Source: Methanoregula sp. (GTDB lineage: Archaea; Halobacteriota; Methanomicrobia; Methanomicrobiales; Methanospirillaceae). Taken from it: 26,986 nucleotides of DNA. This document shows, in pieces, positions 1-7,732 of the stretch. Below the pieces are notes generated by a model. It was not told the origin of the DNA and did no database searches. It was given only the letters and a program-made list of their open reading frames with translations. Location: NCBI GenBank assembly GCA_026394695.1, contig JAPKXT010000103.1, positions 1 to 26,986 of the forward strand. Direction: 5' to 3'. Both the position numbers and the translations under genes were made by a program. Each line of letters begins with the position of its first letter. The stretch's first letter is position 1.

Positions 1-430
1 ATATGAGAAAGTTAACAAAATCGCTGCTCGTGCATTTCGGGGGATTCACGCTCGTTCGATCTCCATTCCGGGTTTGTATAGCCCTCAATGGGTTGTATTA
101 GTTCTTAGATCTTTCGGTCGGAACCAACTGCGTAAGTCCTATGATAAATGCATTCTGATCTGCGTTTTTGGAAAATTGTAATGATATGGAGCTGAAAAGG
201 ATGATACGCCGGTTGTGGAGTCGGACATCTGGTCGCAGTTTGCCGGATCCTTCACCAAAGCGGTATCACGCGGACTGCACATATTCTTAATAACGGATAG
301 GGAACCATTGCGCTCGGAACCGGGACTTTGCCAATTGTGCTGGATAGGAAACGATACCAGTAAAATTCCCGTTTAAAAGCATTATCGCTCTTTGTAATAC
401 TGTACAATACCATATCACGGAAAATTTTCC
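1..430 (+). other. Degraded or unrecognised region before hicB
   Basis: No convincing gene. A frame open from the window edge runs from 2 to a TAA at 179-181 (59 codons) and could be the tail of a gene starting outside the window; I do not recognise it. A second open stretch from 185 to a TAA at 374-376 (63 codons) has no start codon and carries hydrophobic, protein-like text such as GLHIFLITDREPLRSEPG, so it may be a gene fragment. Given the broken hicBA and kinase remnants just downstream, I infer that this is a decay zone. Confidence 0.3.
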
Positions 431-654
431 ATGTTCGTCAAATTCGAAATTTATTCTGATGGCAAATACGGGTGCGGCCGGGGCATCGGTGTCGATTTTT
501 TACCCAAGGGAAAACTCTCGATGAACTAATGGTAAATATACGTGAAGCAGTTGAGCTCCACTTTGAAGAAGAACTGGGAAAAGGGGAGAGCATCTGCATT
601 CTCTCCATATCAAAGACTGAGGTATGTGCTGTTGCCCGGGCTTCCGGTTGTTAG
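431..654 (+). pseudogene. hicB: HicB-like antitoxin, frameshifted
   Basis: HicB antitoxins neutralise the HicA mRNA interferase and often repress their own promoter. The ATG at 431 opens MFVKFEIYSDGKYGC, then the frame stops soon after a run of six T (495-500). The next frame continues with FTQGKTLDELMVNIREAVEL, the hallmark HicB partial-RNase-H-like segment, and ends at 654. One extra T in the run would join the two parts, so this is a single-base frameshift, either real decay or a sequencing error in a homopolymer. The 3' end overlaps hicA, the usual coupled arrangement. Because hicA is also broken, true decay is more likely. Confidence 0.7.
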
Positions 655-879
655 TGGAAAGGATATCTTAAAATCCTTTACAGACTTGGGTATCAGCTTG
701 GTCGCCAACGGGGCAGCCATGCTCAACTCAAATGTATCACACCTGCCGGTGAGCATACCGTAACGATCCCCCTGCATGACGAGATTGCCCCCGGTACATT
801 GAATGATATACTTTCGAAAGTTGCGATCTGGAAAGGAATATCAAAAAATGAATTACTCCGGATGCTTATGAGCAAATGA
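626..879 (+). pseudogene. hicA: HicA-like toxin, frameshifted
   Basis: HicA is a small double-stranded-RNA-binding-fold mRNA interferase. A GTG at 626, four bases after a GAGG, starts a frame reading LPGLPVVSGKDILKSFTDLG, the classic HicA N-terminus. Near 703 the frame slips: the catalytic-His segment RQRGSHAQLKC and the tail (GEHTVTIPLHDEIAPGTL, ending ...MLMSK) lie in another frame and run to a TGA at 877-879. Inserting one base after 702 restores the family sequence. Since the catalytic His lies after the break, the product as read would be inactive. Partner: the hicB pseudogene overlapping its start. Confidence 0.72.
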
Positions 880-941
880 ATCAATCAAAGAACGATTTCC
901 CACTTCAGAATCAGAGCGATGCAGAACCGGGCATCACGGCC

Positions 942-1042
942 CGGGAGATCAGGCTGGCGCTCGTGGAACAACGGGACGAAAAAATTCAACTGGATCGGAC
1001 TGCTGGGATGGGTTTACAATCCTCAGGAAGGAGAAGGAATAA
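942..1042 (+). pseudogene. Remnant of histidine kinase C-terminus
   Basis: The text REIRLALVEQ, then KIQLDRTAGMG, followed after a frame slip near 1012 by FTILRKEKE and a stop at 1040-1042, lines up with the last about 34 residues of the kinase ending at 3515 (LRLVISLVEQ, TIELDRKTG, MFTIFVKEKE, stop). At DNA level, the AAGGAGAAGGAATAATTAC around the stop is repeated at the end of that kinase gene. It is the broken 3' end of a paralogous kinase gene and marks the left border of a duplicated kinase-leader-receiver segment. Confidence 0.7.
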
Positions 1043-1142
1043 TTACTCCCTGTTGCCGATCTGCCTTAAGTTCATAAAATAATACTAGCCACGAATCCTG
1101 TATCACATAACAAAAAGATGTGATTGTGTGCAGTATCATCTG

Positions 1143-1152
1143 CTCTTTTTCG
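1143..1152 (+). terminator. Oligo-T terminator-like site
   Basis: CTCTTTTTCG with a T5 run, on the 3' side of the kinase remnant. The same decamer recurs at 3617-3626 and after gvpA (11613-11622). Archaeal RNA polymerase stops at short T runs; assignment is by position only. Confidence 0.4.
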
Positions 1153-1164
1153 TAATCGTTTATT

Positions 1165-1208
1165 TCCAAATTTTGAATCAAAAATTGGAAGTGACACAAT
1201 CCTTTATT
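1165..1208 (+). promoter_or_regulatory. Palindromic operator plus TATA box, copy 1 (kinase)
   Basis: The left arm TCCAAATTTTGA and right arm TCAAAAATTGGA around a central A (1165-1189) match in 11 of 12 positions when one arm is reverse-complemented. After exactly 13 bases comes a TATA-like TTTATT (1203-1208), 63 bases before the kinase ATG at 1266. Three other copies in this window keep the same geometry. Its place upstream of the TFB/TBP site suggests an activator site (inference). Confidence 0.75.
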
Positions 1209-1265
1209 GAAACAAAATCTCCTGTAAATCAAAAGAGGATCCAATCTTCCTTATGCCGGTTTGTT

Positions 1266-3515
1266 ATGATCTCTGTTCTCTGTGTTGATGATGATGCGGC
1301 ACATCTCTCCCTTGAGAAGAGATGCCTTGAAGAGCCCGGTGCTTTGACGGTCACAACAGCGTTATCAGCACCAGAAGCACTTCGGACCATGGAAACGAGC
1401 AGGTTTGATGCAGTTGTTGCCGATTACCAGATGCCCGGTATGGATGGAATCGAACTGCTCAAGACGGTTCGTGCAGCAAACCCCGGCCTCCCGTTTATCA
1501 TATTCACCGGGAAGGGAAAAGAAGAAGTAGTTATTGAGGCGTTCAACGATGGCGTGGATTTTTATCTCCAGAAAAACGGTGACCCAAAGGTTCTGTTCGC
1601 AAGGCTGAAAGATACGATAAAGAAGGCAGTGAATCTTGGCGTCGTGTGGAAAGCGTTTCATGATTCAGAGCTCCGGTACCGGAGGCTCTTTGAGACTGCG
1701 CAGGACGGTATCCTGATCCTTGATGCTGAGTCCGGGGCGATAATGGATGCAAACCCGTTCATCTTAACCCTCATCGGATACACCCGCGATGAGATGCTGG
1801 GGAAAAAACTCTGGGAGATCGGGTTTATCCGGGACAAGGCGCTGGCAGAGCAGGCTGCTGCCGACCTTAAAAGAACCGGATATATCCGGTATGAAGACCT
1901 GCCACTGGAGACAAAAGACGGGCGGGCAATAGATGTGGAGTTCGTCAGTAACGTCTATGATGTGGGTAATAAAAATATCGCCCAGTGCAACATCCGGGAT
2001 ATCACCGATCGAAGGCGGGCTGAGGAGATGCGGTCACATCTTGCCGCAATTGTGGAGAATTCGGATGCGGCAATCATCGGTATAACGCTGGACGGAATAA
2101 TCACCAGCTGGAACACCGGTGCCGAACGGATCTACGGGTATTCTGCACAGGAGGTTGTCGGCAGGAATATCTCGCTGCTCGTGCCGCCGGATCTCCCGGA
2201 TGACACACGGGCAAGTCTTGATCAGATCAGGAACGGTATTTCGATCATCCGCCACGAAACCCTTCACAGGAAAAAAGATGGCGTGCTGATCAACATTGCC
2301 CAGATAATATCCCCGATTAAAGATTCACAGAACTGTCTGATCGGCGTATCCACCATTGCCCAGGATATCACCGAACGCAAACGGGGTGAGGATGCGCTGC
2401 GGGAAACGAAAGACTATCTTGAGAACCTGATCCGGTATGCCAACGTACCGATCATTTCCTGGAACCCGGAATTAAAGATTACGGAATTCAATCGCGCCTT
2501 TGAGCAACTGAACGGGATGACCAAAGAGGAAGTGATCGGGCAACCCCTCACAATCCTCTTCCCTGACAAGACCCGTGATAAATCCATGGATCTGATCCGC
2601 CGGGCACTCCGTGGGGAACACTGGGAAACCGTTGAGCTCCCGATACGTCATGTATCCGGTGAAACCCGTATTCTCCTGTGGAACTCGGCAAATATTCTCG
2701 ATCCGACAGGAAAGGTTATGGCAACAATTGCACAGGGGCGGGATATCACCGAACGCAAAGCTGCAGAAGAAGCCATAAGAACAATCGGCGAGGATCTTGA
2801 ACGCAAAGTTGCCGAACGAACTTCAGATCTTTCAGATATAAACCTGGACCTTATAACGGAGATCGAGATCCGTCTCGACGCTGAAAAGCAACTCAATAAA
2901 ACCGTGGGTGAGAAAGATGTCCTGCTCCGGGAAGTCCACCACCGGGTGAAAAACAACCTCCAGATCATCATCTCTCTCTTAAACCTCCAGTCACGGTATA
3001 TTACGGATGAGACAACTCGTTCCGCATTCAGGGAGTGCCAGAGCCGGGTCCGGGCAATGGCGCTGGTCCATGAAAAACTGTACCAGTCAACTGACCTTAC
3101 AAAACTTGACCTTAACAATTATCTCAAATTCCTCGGGGACAACCTGTTCCAGTTCCTGGGCATGAAAGGAAAGGGCATCACGCTCACGATGGATATCCGG
3201 GATATTTTCCTTGCCATCGACACCGCTATCCCGGTTGGGCTGATGATCAATGAACTCATTTCGAACTCCCTGAAACATGCATTCCCGGACGGGAGGAAAG
3301 GAAATATAACCCTTGTGATCCAGAGAGAGGATCACACGCTCACTATCCTGTTTCAGGACAATGGCGTCGGAATCGCTGAGGGTTTTGACTGGCGTAATGC
3401 CGAGTCGCTGGGGCTCCGGCTCGTGATCTCGCTCGTGGAACAGCTGCAGGGTACGATTGAACTGGACAGGAAGACGGGGACAATGTTCACCATCTTCGTT
3501 AAGGAGAAGGAATAA
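1266..3515 (+). CDS. Hybrid sensor: REC-PAS-PAS-PAS-histidine kinase
   Basis: A cytosolic sensor kinase of 749 residues. It opens with a receiver domain (acidic pocket D8-D10, phospho-acceptor D53 in VVADYQMPGMDG, T81, K103), then three PAS domains (about 130-255, 256-378, 379-500; each ends in a DIT(D/E)R motif), a short coiled coil, a HisKA_2-type dimerisation segment with EVHHRVKNNLQ (H558/H559), and a HATPase_c domain (NELISNSLKHAF; DNGVGIAEGF). No membrane segments are visible, so the signal is probably intracellular, such as redox or a ligand in PAS. I chose ATG 1266 because the frame's earlier ATG (1128) lies upstream of the TATA box at 1203; an equivalent start exists in the paralogous receiver gene. 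The SD-like GAGG at 1235 is too far away to help. The operator upstream is shared with the gas vesicle genes. Confidence 0.88.
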   Translation: MISVLCVDDDAAHLSLEKRCLEEPGALTVTTALSAPEALRTMETSRFDAVVADYQMPGMDGIELLKTVRAANPGLPFIIFTGKGKEEVVIEAFNDGVDFYLQKNGDPKVLFARLKDTIKKAVNLGVVWKAFHDSELRYRRLFETAQDGILILDAESGAIMDANPFILTLIGYTRDEMLGKKLWEIGFIRDKALAEQAAADLKRTGYIRYEDLPLETKDGRAIDVEFVSNVYDVGNKNIAQCNIRDITDRRRAEEMRSHLAAIVENSDAAIIGITLDGIITSWNTGAERIYGYSAQEVVGRNISLLVPPDLPDDTRASLDQIRNGISIIRHETLHRKKDGVLINIAQIISPIKDSQNCLIGVSTIAQDITERKRGEDALRETKDYLENLIRYANVPIISWNPELKITEFNRAFEQLNGMTKEEVIGQPLTILFPDKTRDKSMDLIRRALRGEHWETVELPIRHVSGETRILLWNSANILDPTGKVMATIAQGRDITERKAAEEAIRTIGEDLERKVAERTSDLSDINLDLITEIEIRLDAEKQLNKTVGEKDVLLREVHHRVKNNLQIIISLLNLQSRYITDETTRSAFRECQSRVRAMALVHEKLYQSTDLTKLDLNNYLKFLGDNLFQFLGMKGKGITLTMDIRDIFLAIDTAIPVGLMINELISNSLKHAFPDGRKGNITLVIQREDHTLTILFQDNGVGIAEGFDWRNAESLGLRLVISLVEQLQGTIELDRKTGTMFTIFVKEKE

Positions 3516-3616
3516 TTACCACCTGTTTTTTGATTTGCCATGGTTACGGGATAATGCACTGGCAGCGTATCCAGTACAATATGATAAAAAGATGGGGCAG
3601 TGTGCATCAAACTAAG

Positions 3617-3626
3617 CTCTTTTTCG
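3617..3626 (+). terminator. Oligo-T terminator-like site after kinase
   Basis: CTCTTTTTCG, identical to the site at 1143-1152 and in the same position relative to the following operator, so it belongs to the duplicated leader. It probably ends the kinase transcript. Confidence 0.4.
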
Positions 3627-3637
3627 CGATCTTTATT

Positions 3638-3681
3638 TCCAAATGTTGAGACAAAAATTGGAGGTGACACAATCCTTTATT
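3638..3681 (+). promoter_or_regulatory. Palindromic operator plus TATA box, copy 2 (lone receiver)
   Basis: Arms TCCAAATGTTGA and ACAAAAATTGGA around a G (3638-3662), then 13 bases (GGTGACACAATCC, versus AGTGACACAATCC in copy 1) and TTTATT (3676-3681), 63 bases before the ATG at 3739. The leader is largely the same as that of copy 1, consistent with duplication. Confidence 0.72.
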
Positions 3682-3738
3682 CAAACAGCATCTGATGTAA
3701 GGGAAAGGAGGATCCAGCTTTTCTTAAGCCGGCTTGAT

Positions 3739-4122
3739 ATGATCTCAGTTCTCTGCGTTGATGATGATTCGGATCACCTCTTCCTTGAGAAGATAAGTCT
3801 TGAAGAGCCCGGTGTGTTGACCGTCACGACAGCGCTCTCGGCGCGAGAAGCCCTTAAGGATATGGAGACAAACAGGTTCGATGCAGTTGTTGCCGATTAC
3901 CAGATGCCCGGTATGGATGGCATCGAGTTGCTCAGGAAGGTACACGCTGCAAATCCCGGACTCCCGTTTATCTTATACACCGGGAAGGGACAAGGAGAAA
4001 TAGTTATTGAGGCGTTCAACAGCGATGCGGAATTCTATCTCCAGAAAAACGGAGAGCCAATGGTCGAGTTCGCCCATCTGAAAGATACGATATTCAAGTC
4101 AGTGAAAACCGAAGCGGTGTGA
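3739..4122 (+). CDS. Stand-alone receiver domain protein
   Basis: A single CheY-like receiver of 127 residues: acidic pocket D8-D10 (LCVDDDSDHLF), phospho-acceptor D53 in VVADYQMPGMDG, and K103 in FYLQKNG. It is very similar to the receiver at the start of the kinase at 1266-3515, and the upstream DNA is duplicated with it. It ends where the kinase continues into its first PAS domain, so it is a truncated duplicate that kept an intact receiver. It has no output domain; it could be a phosphate sink, a shuttle to another kinase, or a protein-protein switch (inference). The start is set by the promoter and by alignment to the paralogue. An AGGAGG at 3706 lies 27 bases upstream, too far for normal spacing. 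Confidence 0.85.
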   Translation: MISVLCVDDDSDHLFLEKISLEEPGVLTVTTALSAREALKDMETNRFDAVVADYQMPGMDGIELLRKVHAANPGLPFILYTGKGQGEIVIEAFNSDAEFYLQKNGEPMVEFAHLKDTIFKSVKTEAV

Positions 4123-4213
4123 GAAAATTTCCTGATTCAGAGACCCGGTAATCCACGGCACGGGTTGTTCTCACTTCGATAGTAATCGTATCTGCATGCT
4201 CTGATAAAACAAA

Positions 4214-4226
4214 CCCTTCTTTTTTT
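4214..4226 (+). terminator. Oligo-T terminator-like site
   Basis: CCCTTCTTTTTTT with a T7 run, about 90 bases after the lone receiver gene and before an AT-rich promoter-like stretch. Assigned by position. Confidence 0.4.
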
Positions 4227-4504
4227 GGAATATGGGGAAATATTTATCAGCTCATATACTTTTAAAGAAATATACTGGTTACGTCTGATCCTCCATTATA
4301 TTACCTGGTACAAACCTGCACGGGCAGCAGGCTATAGGGAGAGGGAGCAAAAAAATCTCCCCCCTGCATCTTTGCAGACGTTTATGCAATAAGCCGTATC
4401 TTCTCAAAAGAGGGTGGAAAAGAAGTGCAAGCAGGGTACAACGAACAGGAATACGAGCGGTACCGGAATAGTACACGAAATGTTCCGGGTCTGATGAGTA
4501 CGTT
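4227..4504 (+). promoter_or_regulatory. Leader of the 4505 gene, with possible small ORF
   Basis: AT-rich promoter-like DNA (ATATTTATC near 4240; CATATACTTTTAAAG near 4252-4266) precedes a long leader. A frame open from 4337 ends in a TGA at 4506-4508 that overlaps the ATG of the next gene as ATGA. Its only usable start is a GTG at 4425, nine bases after a GAGGGTGG, giving a 27-residue peptide (text NEQEYERYRNSTRNVPG). This could be a coupled leader peptide or the tail of a decayed gene. The palindromic operator found elsewhere is not visible here. Confidence 0.3.
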
Positions 4505-5176
4505 ATGACAAGAAAACTGATGCTGATACCGATCGTTCATAGCGAAAAAGAGATGGGTTCCTTAAAGAGCGATATCTCCGACATGATCGACCGGAAATTC
4601 GGCAAAGAAAGACGGGATCAACACCGCAAGGATGTAGCGCTCTTCTGGGAAAACCTCCGCACGATCATAAATGCCGTGCTTGCCAACCTCGATGGCACAG
4701 CCATAAGGATATACCAGGATGGCATCCCCATCGGGGGTGAGATCGGCGCAAAACTTGTCGCGATGGGAGCACATGACGGCGTCCCCAACCACCAGATCGT
4801 CCTCTCCATTATCGAGCATGGCGGAGTGCTGGAGAAGACAGAGAGTCCTGCTCTCTTAAAAGAAGAGTATGAAATCATAAAAGCAGTCGTGAACGCAAAG
4901 ACGGACCCGGAACGGGAAGCGTTAAGCGAGAAGCACAAGCACCGGCTCTATGAACTGACCATCGAACGGGACAAGTACATCGCCCGGCAGATCGATGAAT
5001 CTCTCAGGGACGGGCAGTACGGGATGCTCTTTATCGGTGCAACCCACGACGTCATGCAATACATGAATCCGAATATCGACCTGTTTGTCTGCAATTTTGT
5101 CTTAGATGACATCCTTGCATGGTTGAAAAGAGGCAGTGCAGACGAGGTTGTTGCGCAGGCTGTAAAAGGCCCATAA
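4505..5176 (+). CDS. Conserved-looking protein, possible TraB/ChaN-type fold
   Basis: I do not recognise this 223-residue soluble protein with certainty. Features visible: an N-terminal strand with a histidine (MLIPIVHSEKEMGSL), a glycine-bearing middle (GGEIGAKLVAMGAHDGVPNH), a charged helical part (residues about 115-160) and a C-terminal part, RDKYIARQIDESL then MLFIGATHDVMQ. The pairing of an early H, an RD(K/R)YxA helix and a late xxGAxH strand recalls TraB/ChaN-like proteins; this is a weak resemblance by eye. It is followed after 12 bases by the hybrid kinase gene, so co-transcription is likely. The start is ATG 4505, overlapping a preceding stop; the SD is weak. Confidence 0.65.
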   Translation: MTRKLMLIPIVHSEKEMGSLKSDISDMIDRKFGKERRDQHRKDVALFWENLRTIINAVLANLDGTAIRIYQDGIPIGGEIGAKLVAMGAHDGVPNHQIVLSIIEHGGVLEKTESPALLKEEYEIIKAVVNAKTDPEREALSEKHKHRLYELTIERDKYIARQIDESLRDGQYGMLFIGATHDVMQYMNPNIDLFVCNFVLDDILAWLKRGSADEVVAQAVKGP

Positions 5177-5188
5177 AATGGAATCCCT

Positions 5189-7732
5189 ATGTCATGGTTA
5201 CAGCGGATAGTTGATCGCGACCCAGATGAAGCAATTATTGTTCCGGAGGATCCGGAAATGATAAAAGAGGCCGACTCCAACATGCACCCCCCCTCTTTTG
5301 AAGAATCGGCTTTTCTGGCATCACCCCCGGAGGCCGATGCAGTTCCCTTTCCTGATACCCATACCAGTACAGGTAAATCGATTCTTATCGTTGAAGATGA
5401 AGCGATTGTAGCCTATGATATAAAGGAGACCTTAAAAAGTCTGGGATACGATGTTACGGGCATTGCGAAATCCGGAGAGAACGCGCTGGAAAAGGTTATA
5501 GAACTCAGTCCTGATCTCGTGCTCATGGATATCCACCTTGCCACCACGATGGACGGGATCGAGGCTGCAGGAAAAATCCATATACTCTTCGATATCCCGG
5601 TCATCTATCTCACTGCATATGCCGACAAGGCGCTGCTTGACCGGGCAAAGATCACCGAGCCATACGGGTATATCATCAAACCCTACGATAAGCGGGAACT
5701 CCAGTCCGCAATCGAGATGGCATGTTACAAGCATACGCATGATCTGAAGCTCAGGAATGCATACGGGGAACTGGAACTGCGCATTGCCGAACGGACTGTT
5801 GAACTGGAACGGATCAACCGGTCATTGGCGGAAAGCGAGCAGCGGTACCGCAGCTTGTTTGAAGGAGTCCCGATAGGTCTCTACCGCACTACACCGTCGG
5901 GACGGTTCCAAGACATCAACCTGGCACTTGTATCTCTGCTGGGCTATCCGAATCGTGAAATGCTGATGGCAGTCAGCGTTCCTGATCTCTTTACGGACCC
6001 CGGGGATCGCAGCCAGTGGCTCGCACAGATTGATCGTGATGGGATAGTGCGCGATTTCGAAGTGCAGTTCCGCAAGTACGATGGAACGATTATCTGGATC
6101 CGTGATACCGGAAAAGCCGTCTATGATGACAGCGGCCAGGTAATATATTATAACGGGAATGTTGAGGATATCACCGAACACAAGCGAGAGGAGGAGATGC
6201 TCCAGGAAACAAACGAGTATCTCCACAAGTTGATCGATTTTGCCAATGCCCCGATCATTGTCTGGGATCCGGACTTTCAGATTACCCGGTTCAACCATGC
6301 GTTCGAACTCCTGACCGGCAAAGTTGAGCAGGAAGTCTTCGGACAACCGCTGGACATCCTGTTCCCGAAAAAGAGCAGGGACACTTCACTTGCCCTGATC
6401 AAAAAGACCCTTACCGGTGAACGGCTGGAGGCAGTCGAAATCCCTATCCTTGCATCTGATGAAACCATCCATACTGTGTTGTGTAATACAGCAAATATCC
6501 TGACCTCTGAAGCTGAACTGATCTCCACTATTGCGCAGGGCATTGATATCACCGACCGCAAGCGGTCTGAAGCGGCGCTCCGGGCGAGCGAACAACGGTA
6601 CCGGAACGTCGTCGAGGACCAGACCGAGTTCATCTGCCGGTTTTTACCGGATGGAAAACTCACGTTCATCAATGAAGCATACTGTATTTATTTCGGGTTG
6701 AACCGGGAAGAAGTCCTCGGGAAACGGCATTTTGTCGTTCTTCCTCCGGATGATGCGCACCAGATGAAAAACCATCTTGCAGCACTCACACCCAAAAATC
6801 CCGTTGCATGGATCTCACACAGGATAGTGTTGCCCTCCGGGGAATTACACTGGCAGCGATGGAGCGACCGGGCGATTTTTAACAATGCGGGTGACGTGAT
6901 TGAATACCAGTCAGTCGGAAGAGATATCACCAGCCAGAAAGAGGTAGAGATCCAACTGGAAAAGTACAAGGAAACCCTTGAACAACAGGTACGTGACCGC
7001 ACTTCTGAATTATCCAAAACAAACCTGAAACTGAGAAAAGAGATCAAAGACCGCAAAAAAATCCAGAAAAAGTTAACGTTATCATCCAAGGATAAAGATC
7101 TCCTGCTCAGGGAGGTGCATCACCGGGTCAAGAACAACCTGCAACTGATTATCGGGCTTATCGATATGACAAAGACGAGGGCGCATGAACCGATAGTCGT
7201 CTCTACCCTGACCGATATTATGGCAAAAGTGCAGACCATGGGGTCCATCCACACGCGATTATATGAGAGTAAGCGATTCGATAAAATCAACATGAGACGG
7301 CAGGTCCACGACCTTGTCGAAATGATATCAGGATTCTACGATCATGATCACGTTGATATTACGACAAACATCAACTGCGCAGAAATTTATCTCCCTGTGG
7401 ACCAGGCAATTCCCTGTGCACTGGCGTTAAACGAGATCATCTCCAACATCCGCAAACATGCATTCAAGGGGAGGAGGAGCGGACTTGTGGAGATCTCATC
7501 ATCCATCAAAGAGGATATGCTCCGGTTCATCATCCAGGACAACGGTGTCGGGTTACCGTCTGGGTTTGATATCGAGAAGAGTAACCGGCTTGGGCTCAGG
7601 CTGATGAGGACGCTCGTTGAGCAGCAGTTGCACGGCAACGTTCAGATCACAGGTAAGAACGGAACTGAAGTGGTGATAGAATTTTGTATCAGGCAGGGGG
7701 AGGTGGGGAATGGCACGGGTACTAATAGTTGA
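5189..7732 (+). CDS. Hybrid sensor: REC-PAS-PAS-PAS-histidine kinase
   Basis: A soluble 847-residue sensor kinase. Order: a non-conserved N-terminal arm of about 62 residues; receiver (ILIVEDEAIVAYDI; phospho-acceptor D114 in LVLMDIHLATTMDG; K in YIIKPYD); a linker helix; three PAS domains (about 218-335, 340-460, 465-590, ending DITEH, DITDR, DITSQ); a coiled coil; HisKA_2 motif EVHHRVKNNLQL (H644/H645); HATPase_c (NEIISNIRKHAF; DNGVGLPSGFD). Similar in design to the kinase at 1266-3515 but clearly diverged, with a different receiver type. Its 3' end overlaps the response regulator gene by 23 bases, which makes that regulator its likely phosphorylation partner (inference). Confidence 0.88.
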   Translation: MSWLQRIVDRDPDEAIIVPEDPEMIKEADSNMHPPSFEESAFLASPPEADAVPFPDTHTSTGKSILIVEDEAIVAYDIKETLKSLGYDVTGIAKSGENALEKVIELSPDLVLMDIHLATTMDGIEAAGKIHILFDIPVIYLTAYADKALLDRAKITEPYGYIIKPYDKRELQSAIEMACYKHTHDLKLRNAYGELELRIAERTVELERINRSLAESEQRYRSLFEGVPIGLYRTTPSGRFQDINLALVSLLGYPNREMLMAVSVPDLFTDPGDRSQWLAQIDRDGIVRDFEVQFRKYDGTIIWIRDTGKAVYDDSGQVIYYNGNVEDITEHKREEEMLQETNEYLHKLIDFANAPIIVWDPDFQITRFNHAFELLTGKVEQEVFGQPLDILFPKKSRDTSLALIKKTLTGERLEAVEIPILASDETIHTVLCNTANILTSEAELISTIAQGIDITDRKRSEAALRASEQRYRNVVEDQTEFICRFLPDGKLTFINEAYCIYFGLNREEVLGKRHFVVLPPDDAHQMKNHLAALTPKNPVAWISHRIVLPSGELHWQRWSDRAIFNNAGDVIEYQSVGRDITSQKEVEIQLEKYKETLEQQVRDRTSELSKTNLKLRKEIKDRKKIQKKLTLSSKDKDLLLREVHHRVKNNLQLIIGLIDMTKTRAHEPIVVSTLTDIMAKVQTMGSIHTRLYESKRFDKINMRRQVHDLVEMISGFYDHDHVDITTNINCAEIYLPVDQAIPCALALNEIISNIRKHAFKGRRSGLVEISSSIKEDMLRFIIQDNGVGLPSGFDIEKSNRLGLRLMRTLVEQQLHGNVQITGKNGTEVVIEFCIRQGEVGNGTGTNS

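Noticed and set aside
1128..1265. N-terminal extension of the first kinase (start at 1128)
   Set aside because: It lies upstream of the operator and TATA box at 1165-1208, and the receiver domain begins at ATG 1266.
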